The translations under genes were made by a program, and so were the position numbers. From contig NZ_CP019344.1 in assembly GCF_002117125.1 (NCBI RefSeq), forward strand, positions 2,136,501 through 2,200,500: 64,000 nucleotides of DNA, read 5' to 3'. Of this stretch, positions 53,702 through 62,194 are shown piece after piece (the stretch's first letter is position 1; each line of letters opens with the position of its first letter). Under the pieces are notes generated by a model. It was not told the origin of the DNA, made no database searches, and saw only the letters and a list, made by a program, of their open reading frames with translations. This DNA comes from Nonlabens spongiae. Its GTDB lineage: Bacteria; Bacteroidota; Bacteroidia; Flavobacteriales; Flavobacteriaceae.

Positions 53702-54910
53702 ATGAAAAAAGCTGCGTTGTTTATCGGACTGATTTTGATGGTTTCCGCTTTCGCGAAAGCGCAGACCCGAGCAAGCCTCGAGAAAAGAAAAGCTGAAATA
53801 CAGTCCGAAATCAATCAATTCTCACAACTGCTGAAAACCGTAAAAAAAGAGGAAGCCACGATGCAGTTGCGTGTGGAAACCACGAAGAAAAAGATCGCCA
53901 GCACTCAAGAAATCATCAATATCACTAACAAGCAGGCTAATCTAATCACGCGCAGTATTAATGAGAACAAAGCGCAGATCAAAAAACTAGACGAAGAGGT
54001 CAAGGAACTCAAGGCTGATTATGCTGAGATGGTGGTTAAGTCCTATAAACGCAACAATGAGCGCAGCCGGCTTATGTTCCTGCTGAGTTCAGAAAACTTT
54101 CTCCAAGCCTACAAGCGCATTCAGTATCTCAAGTCTTATGCAGATTATCGTAAGAAGCAAGCAACTGAAATCAAGGAAAAATCTGACTTGCTGGTTGAGA
54201 AAAACAAGCAGCTAGACGAGGAGCGCAAAGAAAAAGAAACGATTCTTGCTGCCAATAAAAAGCAAAGGGAAGAGCTCAAAGAGGACAAGAAAGAACAAGA
54301 AGCATTACTTGCTCAAGTGCGTGAGAACGAGTCCAATTATGTAGCCAGCATTGAGAAAAAAGCAAAAGAACGCGCTGATATAGACCGAGAAATCAAAAAG
54401 CTGATTGAAGCCGATATCGCGAGGTCTAATAAAGGAAAATCCACGACCACCGCAAAAGCGACAAAATTCTTCCTCTCACCTGAAGCAAAAGCACTTGCGG
54501 CAAACTTTAAAGGGAATCGCGGTAAACTCCCTTGGCCTGTGGAGCGAGGTTTTATAAGCATGCGCTATGGAACGCAGCCCAGCCCTATCGTCCCTCAGGT
54601 TAAAATCAAATCCAACGGCTTGAGGTTTCAAACTCCTGAAGGCGCAAAAGTGCGTGCCGTTTTTGATGGCGAGGTGGTTCATGTATTGAGAAACAAATAT
54701 GGAATCCTTTCCATTCATGTGCGACACGGTAACTACACCAGCATCTACAATAACCTGAAATCAGCCACGGTGAGTAAAGGTGATAAAGTGTCCACCAGCG
54801 ACACACTAGGAGAAGTCTTTACCGATCGCTCTGGCGTGACTGAACTCCAGTTTGTTTTACTAGAAGAAAGCCAGACGCTGGATCCAGCACGATGGATTTT
54901 GAAAGGGTAA
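53702..54910 (+). CDS. EnvC-like murein hydrolase activator with degenerate LytM domain
   Basis: 402 residues. The signal peptide ends VSAFAKA-Q, where AFAKA is encoded by the palindrome at 53749-53758. A long coiled coil (about 20-240) follows, then a LytM/M23 domain (about 280-402: GKLPWPVERGFISMRYG, GAKVRAVFDGEVVHVLRNKYG, HVRHGNYTSIYNNL, GDKVSTSDTLGEV). The zinc ligands expected in active M23 peptidases are replaced (LRFQ at the first and TELQFVLLEE at the HxH site), so it should activate amidases rather than cut. It likely works in cell division or peptidoglycan remodelling in the periplasm. Confidence 0.9.
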   Translation: MKKAALFIGLILMVSAFAKAQTRASLEKRKAEIQSEINQFSQLLKTVKKEEATMQLRVETTKKKIASTQEIINITNKQANLITRSINENKAQIKKLDEEVKELKADYAEMVVKSYKRNNERSRLMFLLSSENFLQAYKRIQYLKSYADYRKKQATEIKEKSDLLVEKNKQLDEERKEKETILAANKKQREELKEDKKEQEALLAQVRENESNYVASIEKKAKERADIDREIKKLIEADIARSNKGKSTTTAKATKFFLSPEAKALAANFKGNRGKLPWPVERGFISMRYGTQPSPIVPQVKIKSNGLRFQTPEGAKVRAVFDGEVVHVLRNKYGILSIHVRHGNYTSIYNNLKSATVSKGDKVSTSDTLGEVFTDRSGVTELQFVLLEESQTLDPARWILKG

Positions 54911-54920
54911 TTAACAAATC

Positions 54921-54950
54921 TGTACAATTTTTTGTACATATATTTGTACG
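54921..54950 (+). promoter_or_regulatory. Operator with TTGTACA repeats overlapping the yefM promoter
   Basis: TGTACAA (54921-54927) and TTGTACA (54932-54938) form a perfect inverted repeat with four T between; a third half-site TTGTACG is at 54944-54950. TATATTTG (54939-54946) fits the -7 element and overlaps them. YefM-YoeB of E. coli recognise TGTACA cores, so autorepression is expected. Confidence 0.75.
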
Positions 54951-54965
54951 TATTAAACATTCGTT

Positions 54966-55220
54966 ATGCTGATCGCTTCCATTTCAGATTTTAGAAAAGA
55001 CCTGAAGTCATATTTAGATCGAGTAGTTTCAAATTTTGAAACCTTGATTATAAATCGCGGAAAAGACAAGGGAATTGTCGTGATGTCTCTTGATGAATAC
55101 AATTCTTTGATGGCTACAAATCACGAATTATCATCTAGAACTAATGAAAAACGTCTTGATCAGTCGATCCAGCAATTGAGAGAAGGGAAAGTAGTTGAGA
55201 AAAACCTGATTGAGGAGTAA
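54966..55220 (+). CDS. yefM: Antitoxin of the Phd/YefM family
   Basis: 84 residues. The N-terminal dimer and DNA-binding part reads ASISDFRKDLKSYLDRVV, ETLIINRGKDKGIVVMSLDEYNSLM, typical of Phd/YefM; the C-terminal 25 residues (RLDQSIQQLREGKVVEKNLIEE) would wrap the toxin. It neutralises YoeB encoded one base downstream and represses its own promoter through the TGTACA operator. Confidence 0.92.
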   Translation: MLIASISDFRKDLKSYLDRVVSNFETLIINRGKDKGIVVMSLDEYNSLMATNHELSSRTNEKRLDQSIQQLREGKVVEKNLIEE

Positions 55221-55221
55221 A

Positions 55222-55479
55222 ATGAGGTTAATTTTCAGTGAATTAGCTTGGGAGGATTACCTCTATTGGTTGAAGACAGATAAAAAGCGACTCAAGAAAA
55301 TCAATGATCTGATCCGAGCCATAAAGCGTGAATCATTCACAGGTATAGGAAAGCCCGAACCTTTAAAACATAAATATAGCGGATTCTGGTCCAGAAGAAT
55401 AGATCAAGAACACAGACTCATTTATCAAGTTACGGAGAATGAGTTGCTAATTGCAAAGTGTAGATTTCATTATGACTAA
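55222..55479 (+). CDS. yoeB: YoeB family toxin (ribosome-dependent mRNA endonuclease)
   Basis: 85 residues from the ATG at 55222; a TTG at 55210 is inside the antitoxin gene and less likely. RelE-fold features: LAWEDYLYWLKTDKKRLKKINDLI, the active-site GKPEPLKHKYSGFWSRRI, EHRLIYQV and the C-terminal FHYD with the conserved His-Tyr pair. It cleaves mRNA in the ribosomal A site until bound by YefM. Its stop overlaps the stop of the convergent thioesterase gene. Confidence 0.93.
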   Translation: MRLIFSELAWEDYLYWLKTDKKRLKKINDLIRAIKRESFTGIGKPEPLKHKYSGFWSRRIDQEHRLIYQVTENELLIAKCRFHYD

Positions 55480-55988
55480 TCCTCAAACAAAGCCCTTAAC
55501 TCTGTAGCTTCTGAAGCCTTCATTTTTCCTGCAAGTACCAGACTCAATTGCTTTCTGCGCAGCGCGCCGTCATATCTATTTTTCTCTTCTTCAGATTCTG
55601 GATGGATCGCAGGAACCTGTACGGGCTGTCCCGTATCATCAACTGCGACAAAACTGTAGATTGCCTCATTTGCTTTAGTGCGCTCGCCACTCTCACGATC
55701 TTCTGTCCATACGTCCATGTGAACTTCCATAGAGGTTTTAAAGGCGCGTGTTACTTGAGCCTCAATCGTTACAACACTTCCCAGCGGCACCATCCTATTA
55801 AATGCCACGTGATTTACTGATGCCGTTACCACAATTCTTCTACAGTGTCTTCTCGCGGCGATACTAGCGGCACGATCCATACGAGCAAGCAATTCTCCCC
55901 CAAAAAGATTATTCAATGGGTTAGTCTCACTAGGCAGCACCATGTCTGTTACCGTTGTGAAAGATTGTTTTGGCGTTTTAGTCTCCAT
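55476..55988 (-). CDS. Acyl-CoA thioesterase (hotdog fold)
   Basis: 170 residues. The hotdog signature TNPLNNLFGGELLARMDRAASIAA, VVTASVNHVAFNRMVPLGSVV and ETRANEAIYSFVAVD-like pattern (here ERTKANEAIYSFVAVDD) match YciA/BACH-type acyl-CoA hydrolases that release CoA from acyl-CoA in the cytoplasm. A 268-bp gap upstream includes a mutated palindrome copy (GCTTTTGCGAAAGC near 56115). Confidence 0.9.
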   Translation of the reverse strand: METKTPKQSFTTVTDMVLPSETNPLNNLFGGELLARMDRAASIAARRHCRRIVVTASVNHVAFNRMVPLGSVVTIEAQVTRAFKTSMEVHMDVWTEDRESGERTKANEAIYSFVAVDDTGQPVQVPAIHPESEEEKNRYDGALRRKQLSLVLAGKMKASEATELRALFED

Positions 55989-56256
55989 CAGGTTGAAAAT
56001 TTTTGCAAAGGTAGAACGGTAAAAAAAGTCTTAAAAACTATTGGCAAAACATTGATAAGATAGCTTGCTATATCGATAGAGCTATAATATTTGAAGAGAA
56101 ATCTTATGTGGTACGCTTTTGCGAAAGCGTAATAATTTAAAGACTTATTCAAAACTTCTAGCACTGAGAAGCAAATCAAAACATGAATATCTAGGTAAAT
56201 AGCCGTAGCCCTTAGCTCCTACTTTATTGTATTTTTGAAAATCAATCTACCGTTGT

Positions 56257-57726
56257 TTGGGATCCATCAAAAGACTTTTTCAGCACACGTTTATTTATGG
56301 TCTTGCAACCGTACTGCCTAAGTTGCTGACGGTGTTGCTCACTAAACTATTGACCAAATACCTTCCTGGAGAAATTGAGTTTGGCGAGGTTTCCATCATC
56401 TTTTCTTATATCATTTTTGCCAATGTGATTCTGACCTACGGTATGGAAACGGCGTTTTTCAGGTTTCAGAACGATGAACGATATCGAGAGAAAACAACTT
56501 CTACCGCAATGGTTTCGCTGTTTGGGACCACGGTTTTGTTTGTTGTGCTGGCTTATTTATTTCTTGAGCCTATCTCTGGAAGCACGGAAATCGACGCCCG
56601 ATATTTAAAATGGGTGATTCCGGTGATTGCCTTGGACACCTTAATGGTAATTCCATTTGCCAAGATGCGAGCAGATCAAAAGCCAAGAAAATATGCCCTG
56701 ATCAAGATGCTGAACGTGGTGCTATCAGTAGGTACGACGGTTTTATTTTTTACCGCTTTGCCCAGCTTTCCAAGTGTTGCGCAATACCTGCCCGAAGATC
56801 GCATAGAATTGTTTTTTATCGCATTTCTCGCTGCTAATTTGATCACCTTCATACTTATTTGTGGTGTTTATTTCAGTTCTTGGGCCTTTGATCGTGTGTT
56901 GTGGAAGAGAATGTTGTCTTACGGCTGGCCTATTTTGATAGCAGGATTAGCCTTTGCGGTCAATGAAACGGTAGATAAAATCCTGCTCCAAAAATTCCTT
57001 CCTATGAGCGAAGCAGATGCTGAGGCTACCGTGGGGATCTATACCGCTGGATACCGGCTGGCGGTGGGAATGACGCTATTTGCCCAAGCTTTCAGATTGG
57101 GAGTCGAGCCTTTCTTTTTTAGCCAGTCTGGGGATAAAAATGCTCCTGCACAATATGCGTTAATTACTAAAGCCTATGTCGCTCTTGGAGTCATCGCATT
57201 GTTTGCCTATGTGTTGCTCGTAGATCTGATCCGACCACTTCTGGTGGATGATGGTTTTATTACCGCCATGGATATTGTACCTGTTATCTTGATTGCCTAC
57301 CTATTTTCTGGGGTGTATCAAACTTTGAGTGTTTGGTATAAAATCAACGACAAGACTTATTACGGCGCGATCATTTCTTCTATTGCCGCGGTGCTGACTA
57401 TCACTCTGAACATCATTTTCATACCCAAATACGGCTATTACATAAGTGCAGCAGCAACCTGTGCCGCTTACGGCTTGATGATGTTAATATCCTATTTATG
57501 GAGCCGCAAACACTTTCCCATACCGTATGAAGTGGGGAAACTAGTTGGGTTTCTCCTACTTGGAATCGGTGCGACGATCTTTTTCTTCTATTATATCAGA
57601 GCTGAATACGGCGTGGAAACCTTGGAAACCTATGGGATAGGCTCAGCCATGCTATTGCTCCTTGCAGGCATTGTGTTGTATGTTGAGCGTGGATCTATAT
57701 ATTCCCTAATCAAAAAACGAAGCTAA
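56257..57726 (+). CDS. Polysaccharide flippase (Wzx/MOP superfamily)
   Basis: 489 residues from a TTG, with about 14 membrane helices. [49 protein letters not shown] and [29 protein letters not shown] match oligosaccharide flippases of the MOP superfamily, which move lipid-linked sugars across the inner membrane. TATTTTTG at 56230-56237 may be its -7 element. It overlaps dut by one base (TAATG). Confidence 0.88.
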   Translation: MGSIKRLFQHTFIYGLATVLPKLLTVLLTKLLTKYLPGEIEFGEVSIIFSYIIFANVILTYGMETAFFRFQNDERYREKTTSTAMVSLFGTTVLFVVLAYLFLEPISGSTEIDARYLKWVIPVIALDTLMVIPFAKMRADQKPRKYALIKMLNVVLSVGTTVLFFTALPSFPSVAQYLPEDRIELFFIAFLAANLITFILICGVYFSSWAFDRVLWKRMLSYGWPILIAGLAFAVNETVDKILLQKFLPMSEADAEATVGIYTAGYRLAVGMTLFAQAFRLGVEPFFFSQSGDKNAPAQYALITKAYVALGVIALFAYVLLVDLIRPLLVDDGFITAMDIVPVILIAYLFSGVYQTLSVWYKINDKTYYGAIISSIAAVLTITLNIIFIPKYGYYISAAATCAAYGLMMLISYLWSRKHFPIPYEVGKLVGFLLLGIGATIFFFYYIRAEYGVETLETYGIGSAMLLLLAGIVLYVERGSIYSLIKKRS

Positions 57727-58160
57727 TGAACGTAAAAATTATCAATAAATCAGATCACGCCCTACCACATTATGAAACAGAGGCAAGCGCTGGAATGGAT
57801 CTGAGAGCGCATCTCGAAGAAGACGTTATATTAGAACCTCTTGAGCGTGCCATTGTAAAAACAGGACTGTTTATGGAACTGCCGGTGGGACTGGAAGCTC
57901 AAGTACGTCCGCGTAGCGGTTTGGCTGCAAAATCTGGTATTACTGTTTTGAATGCACCTGGAACCATCGATGCAGATTATCGTGGAGAAATAGGTGTGAT
58001 TTTAGTCAATTTATCGAAAGAGCCATTTACTATTCAAAATGGAGATCGCATCGCTCAGATTGTCATCGCAAAACATGAGCGTATCAAGTGGCATAAAGTA
58101 AATGAATTAAACACAACGGACCGCGGAGAAGGCGGTTTTGGGAGTACGGGAGTAAAATAA
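57726..58160 (+). CDS. dut: Deoxyuridine 5'-triphosphate nucleotidohydrolase
   Basis: 144 residues, a trimeric dUTPase. All five motifs are present: [42 protein letters not shown] and [10 protein letters not shown]. It hydrolyses dUTP to dUMP, keeping uracil out of DNA and feeding thymidylate synthesis. Coupled to the flippase by one-base overlap. Confidence 0.96.
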   Translation: MNVKIINKSDHALPHYETEASAGMDLRAHLEEDVILEPLERAIVKTGLFMELPVGLEAQVRPRSGLAAKSGITVLNAPGTIDADYRGEIGVILVNLSKEPFTIQNGDRIAQIVIAKHERIKWHKVNELNTTDRGEGGFGSTGVK

Positions 58161-58164
58161 TATA

Positions 58165-59157
58165 ATGATTATGAGTAAATACCTATTGATTATTTCGATT
58201 GTTTTGAGTTCTTTTTCAAACGCTCAAATTATCGAAAATGACAGCATCCCAAAACGATCAAAATTTGATATCTCTTGTGAATGTATATCAAAGATTGATC
58301 GCTCTGAAGAAAGAGAAAAGCAATTTGAGAGCGTAGGAGATTGTATAAGAGAAGCTATAACTCAAAAGCAAATGTCTGAAGGGCTTGCCGAAATAATGAA
58401 GAAAGTTTCAGACACTCTTAAGTCTTATGAAAAATCGGAAAAGGATATCGATACCCTCATCGTAAGTGATGATTCTCTAAGCGAAAAACTTATCATCGAT
58501 GCATCAAAAGGCTACGATGAGTTAGAACGTCAACTCATCAATGATTGCGGAGCGATGAACAGTCTGTTGAATGACACAGCAGAAATAAGCAGTGAAAACT
58601 CAGTAAGTAAGGATAAAAAAGCATTGAAAGCTTATAATAAAGGTTTAGAATATTATCAAAAAGGAAATTTTGAGAAGGCTCTTGAACATTATAAAAAAGC
58701 GGTCAAAGAAGATAAAAAGTTTGCATTTGCTTGGGATATGGTAGGTATAAGTCATCGCCAGCTTGGGAATTACAAAGAGTCTGTAAAAGCTTATAAAAAA
58801 TCCTTGAAGATCGATCCTAGAGGAAAAATGCCTCTTCAAAACCTTCCCATCGCATATAGGATGCTTGATGAGTGGGAAAAAGCAGCAGACTATTATAGAG
58901 AACTGATTAGATTTTATCCTGATGATCCAGAAGGTTATTATGGATTAGGTCAGTGCGGTAAAATTTTGAAAGATTATGATATGGCCTTAGATAATATGAT
59001 TCAAGCGTATATCAAATATCAGGATACTGGTTCACCTTACGTGAAAGACGCCGGAACAGAACTCAACGCTATATACAGTTTACTTATTGATAGCGGTGAG
59101 GAAGATCTTTTCATGCGGTATGCTGAAAAGTACGGCATGACAGTAAACAAAGACTAA
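58165..59157 (+). CDS. Secreted TPR protein
   Basis: 330 residues; ATG at 58171 is an alternative start. The signal peptide ends SSFSNAQ. The first half is helical with three cysteines (ISCECISKID, GDCIREAI), and the second half has TPR units (ALKAYNKGLEYYQKGNFEKALEHYKKA, AWDMVGISHRQLGNYKESVKAYKKSL, GLGQCGKILKDYDMALDNM). Function unknown, probably periplasmic. It follows dut by 4 bp. Confidence 0.82.
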   Translation: MIMSKYLLIISIVLSSFSNAQIIENDSIPKRSKFDISCECISKIDRSEEREKQFESVGDCIREAITQKQMSEGLAEIMKKVSDTLKSYEKSEKDIDTLIVSDDSLSEKLIIDASKGYDELERQLINDCGAMNSLLNDTAEISSENSVSKDKKALKAYNKGLEYYQKGNFEKALEHYKKAVKEDKKFAFAWDMVGISHRQLGNYKESVKAYKKSLKIDPRGKMPLQNLPIAYRMLDEWEKAADYYRELIRFYPDDPEGYYGLGQCGKILKDYDMALDNMIQAYIKYQDTGSPYVKDAGTELNAIYSLLIDSGEEDLFMRYAEKYGMTVNKD

Positions 59158-59192
59158 GTTCAACAGCAAGCAAACATTAACGCACTTAATTC

Positions 59193-59221
59193 TTGCCACT
59201 TATAAGCTTATCGTATCTTTG
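59193..59221 (+). promoter_or_regulatory. Promoter of tatA
   Basis: TTG at 59193-59195, 18 bases, TATCTTTG at 59214-59221, one base from the ideal spacing. The tatA ATG lies 22 bases further on. Confidence 0.7.
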
Positions 59222-59243
59222 CCACTCAATAAAAGCGATTGTT

Positions 59244-59432
59244 ATGTACGCAAATTATATCTTAGCTGTACCTGGAGTCTGGAGCATTATCCTTATTGTG
59301 GTGGTGGTACTTTTACTTTTTGGAGGTAAGAAAATCCCAGAATTGATGCGTGGTCTAGGTGGCGGTATCAAAGAATTTAAAGACGCTACTAAAGAAGATA
59401 GCGATAAATCAAATAAAAAAGTCGAGGAGTAA
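59244..59432 (+). CDS. tatA: Twin-arginine translocase subunit TatA/TatE
   Basis: 62 residues from the ATG at 59244; an upstream in-frame TTG at 59193 is part of the promoter. A short periplasmic start, one membrane helix ([15 protein letters not shown]), the hinge [14 protein letters not shown] and an amphipathic helix with a lysine-rich tail are typical. It forms the pore for folded proteins exported by Tat. TatC is not in this window. Confidence 0.92.
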   Translation: MYANYILAVPGVWSIILIVVVVLLLFGGKKIPELMRGLGGGIKEFKDATKEDSDKSNKKVEE

Positions 59433-59451
59433 AATCCTCTTTTTACAAAAC

Positions 59452-59483
59452 AAAAAAGGTGCTGAAATTTCAGCACCTTTTTT
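59452..59483. terminator. Strong bidirectional terminator
   Basis: A perfect 32-bp palindrome, AAAAAAGGTGCTGAAA and its complement, ending in six T on both strands. It lies between tatA and the convergent DUF4837 gene. Confidence 0.92.
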
Positions 59484-59575
59484 GTTTACCTGTCTTACGA
59501 CTTTCAATTCTAGTTGTTAGCTTCATTAAGTTTTCCCTCGAGGGGAATGTCCGCAGGAGCAGGGGTGTTCAAAGC

Positions 59576-60559
59576 TTATTCTTTTGAAACTTCTCCTCCA
59601 AATCGCGCACTTCTCAATATCGCTTCCAGTTCAAAAAGATAATTTCTTTGAATACTGTTAGGCGCACTTACGTAACCTTCCAGAATAAGCCAGTTGTTTC
59701 TGTCTTTGTTATAGACCGTGTAATTGATAAAAGGTCCAGCCATAAACATATTTACGACCTCCCAATTTCCTCGGGTCTCAAAGGCAAATCTGCCATCGAT
59801 CTGAGTCTCGTTGAGTAATGGAGTAAAATTCGCTTCGGTTTTGAACAAGCCGCCCTCATCTACGGGAATTTTTTCGCCACCTACTCGATCACGTACTTTA
59901 ATAATATCTCTTATCGTATTACTGTCTCGTTTCACCTCAGCATAGTCCACCTCATAGATCATGATGTCCATAGTCCCGGCTTCAATACTCTTTCTCAACC
60001 AAAAGAAATCAGGGTCATCTTGAGCGGCATATCTATACGTGCGCGGTACCGTAATATCAATACCAAAACGCTCCTTGATTCGATCCGTGTTCAGCTTTGT
60101 TTTATTCATAAGGTAGTTTTTCCAGGCTACCTCGCCTCTTGAATAAACGTCCACGATGTTATCTCCATTCTCTGAAATCACCCGAGCGATTTCTTGACTA
60201 TTTGAACCTTTGATTACAATACCTATTTGGGGATTGGCATATTTGTCCTTCTTCACAGAAACTCCAGCACTGTCTGACTGCTCTATGATCAAATAATTGC
60301 GGTTTTTTAGAAGCAGACCGTCAAAGGCTTTTGGTTTTATGTGATTCAGCGTGAAAAGTGGTTCCTCGCGCACGATACCGTCTATAGGACGTGCTAATAC
60401 ATTCCTTATACTATCTCCTACGACTCCTTCCCAATCTTTATTTGTGGCCACAACTAGAACATCATTGAGACGACCGGCACTATCTTTTAAAACAACAGGT
60501 TTGTCATCACAACTTATCATTAGAACAAATAAGGGGAGCAGCAGTAGTAATTTCTTCAT
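59576..60559 (-). CDS. DUF4837 lipoprotein
   Basis: 327 residues with a lipobox (LFVLMISC-D, Cys17). The family-specific features include LNDVLVVATNKDWEGVVGDSIR near the start, EVAWKNYLMNKTKLNTDRIKERFGIDITVPRTYRYA, and FETRGNWEVVNMFMAGPFINYTV. DUF4837 is a Bacteroidota family of unknown function, anchored to a membrane by lipid. It is 7 bp downstream of the transglycosylase gene on the same strand, so they are probably one transcript. Confidence 0.88.
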   Translation of the reverse strand: MKKLLLLLPLFVLMISCDDKPVVLKDSAGRLNDVLVVATNKDWEGVVGDSIRNVLARPIDGIVREEPLFTLNHIKPKAFDGLLLKNRNYLIIEQSDSAGVSVKKDKYANPQIGIVIKGSNSQEIARVISENGDNIVDVYSRGEVAWKNYLMNKTKLNTDRIKERFGIDITVPRTYRYAAQDDPDFFWLRKSIEAGTMDIMIYEVDYAEVKRDSNTIRDIIKVRDRVGGEKIPVDEGGLFKTEANFTPLLNETQIDGRFAFETRGNWEVVNMFMAGPFINYTVYNKDRNNWLILEGYVSAPNSIQRNYLFELEAILRSARFGGEVSKE

Positions 60560-60566
60560 GATCAGG

Positions 60567-62111
60567 TTATTTCAGTTTCAGCACCATGCCGGGCTGTAGG
60601 TCTTTTGATTTTTGCGGATTCAATTTCTTCAAGTTCGCAATACTTGTGCCATAAGCTTGTGAGATCTTCCAGAGGCTATCTCCTGTTTTTACGGTATGCG
60701 ACGTGGCATCATCAGATTTTTTGATGGTTTGAGTTGCCACGGGCTTTCTGGGATGAATGTATAACCGCTGACCTATTCTCAAATTATTGCTGCGCAACCC
60801 ATTCCATCGCTTGATCTGACTCACGCGCACTCCGTACTTTCGGGCTATTTTGCCCAGGTAATCACCCTTCCGCACGGTGTAGCGCACGCGGTCTGGCGCT
60901 TTGAGTAGCTCTGGTAGTGGTTTTTCCCTTTTTTCAAATTGCGCTTTCGCGAAAGCGTAAACACTATCCTCATTGCTTACAAATCGGCCGGCAGCATACA
61001 ACGGCAATCGTAAATTATAGTTTTTACCCTTGATCACCGGAATGATGTCCAATTTGTAGCTGGGATTGTGGAACTGGATGACTTCCAGATCCTCATCAGT
61101 AAACTGGGCAACATGCTCCAAGGTAATCATTTGCTTCACGCGTATGGTATCTGTTGCAATACTTTTAACCGTGGGACGCGCAGGCTGGAAACCGTGTTCC
61201 TTAGCATATTTAAAAAGATACATGATCGACTGGAATGCAGGTACGTAGCCCGCTGTTTCACGCGGCAAATAAGGCCGCAAATTCCAGTAATTCTTATAAC
61301 CGCCGCTGCGACGTATAGCTTTGTTCACATTTCCCGGCCCTGAGTTGTAGGCAGCAAGAGCAAGATCCCAGTCGCCGTAGATGTTATACAGACTGCGTAA
61401 ATATTTACAGGCGGCCTCTGTCGCTTTGAGGGGATCCATGCGCTCGTCAACATAGCTGTTGACCTCCAGCCCATAATTGCGACCCGTGGTAAACATAAAT
61501 TGCCAGAGGCCGGTGGCACCTACCCTGCTTTTAATACGTGGATCCAAGGCACTTTCTACCACCGCAAGGTATTTCATCTCAAGGGGTATGTCATACTTAT
61601 CCAGATATTCCTCAAACATGGGAAAGTAGTAGTCGCTCAGCGTCATCAATCGCTCCAGATAAACTCGCTGATAGCCCAGTTTTTTATTGATCAGCTTCTC
61701 CAGAATAGGATTGTAATCGATTTGGAAAGGCGTTTCTGCATTAATTTGTTTCAATCTTGCTTTGAGCGTATCGGTAGGCAGTTTTTGAGTAACTATCTCG
61801 CTATAATCCATCTGCACGATTTCGTCGTGCATATAGTCGTACAGATCATTGTTGTAAAGCTCCGTGAGAAAATTTTCCTCATAAGCATCTACCTCGGGAT
61901 AGGTGAAGCGTTTCCACGAGAGACTATCCACCACAAGTGAGTCTATTTCTGTTTTGAGAACGGGAAGTTCTCCACCCTGAGAATCTGTCGTGATATCGAG
62001 AACAGTATTCTCTTGCTGCTCAACCTGAACCGTATCTTGTTGTACTTGTGAAAAAACAACCGCACTAGCCCAAAGAGCAAGTGCGGCTGGAATCCATTTC
62101 TTTATTTTCAA
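60567..62111 (-). CDS. Lytic murein transglycosylase with LysM domains (MltD-like)
   Basis: 514 residues with a signal peptide ending SAVVFSQ. The catalytic domain has VVESALDPRIKSRVGATGLWQFM (Glu186) and AAYNSGPGNVNKAI. Two LysM domains lie in the C-terminal third (YTVRKGDYLGKIARKYGVRVSQI and HTVKTGDSLWKISQAYGTSIANL). It cleaves the glycan strand of peptidoglycan to 1,6-anhydro ends. The palindrome at 60945-60954 is read as AFAKA (about 386) in the linker between the domains. Confidence 0.93.
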   Translation of the reverse strand: MKIKKWIPAALALWASAVVFSQVQQDTVQVEQQENTVLDITTDSQGGELPVLKTEIDSLVVDSLSWKRFTYPEVDAYEENFLTELYNNDLYDYMHDEIVQMDYSEIVTQKLPTDTLKARLKQINAETPFQIDYNPILEKLINKKLGYQRVYLERLMTLSDYYFPMFEEYLDKYDIPLEMKYLAVVESALDPRIKSRVGATGLWQFMFTTGRNYGLEVNSYVDERMDPLKATEAACKYLRSLYNIYGDWDLALAAYNSGPGNVNKAIRRSGGYKNYWNLRPYLPRETAGYVPAFQSIMYLFKYAKEHGFQPARPTVKSIATDTIRVKQMITLEHVAQFTDEDLEVIQFHNPSYKLDIIPVIKGKNYNLRLPLYAAGRFVSNEDSVYAFAKAQFEKREKPLPELLKAPDRVRYTVRKGDYLGKIARKYGVRVSQIKRWNGLRSNNLRIGQRLYIHPRKPVATQTIKKSDDATSHTVKTGDSLWKISQAYGTSIANLKKLNPQKSKDLQPGMVLKLK

Positions 62112-62194
62112 ATCTTGTTTTTTCTGTATCGATTTATAAGTTTTAAGTGGCTACAATATTTGAACCAATTTCACTATCTCTTGCTGCAATAATA

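Noticed and set aside
56113..56130. Near copy of the palindrome (GCTTTTGCGAAAGC)
   Set aside because: One core mismatch; treated as a decayed copy, not counted among the 19.
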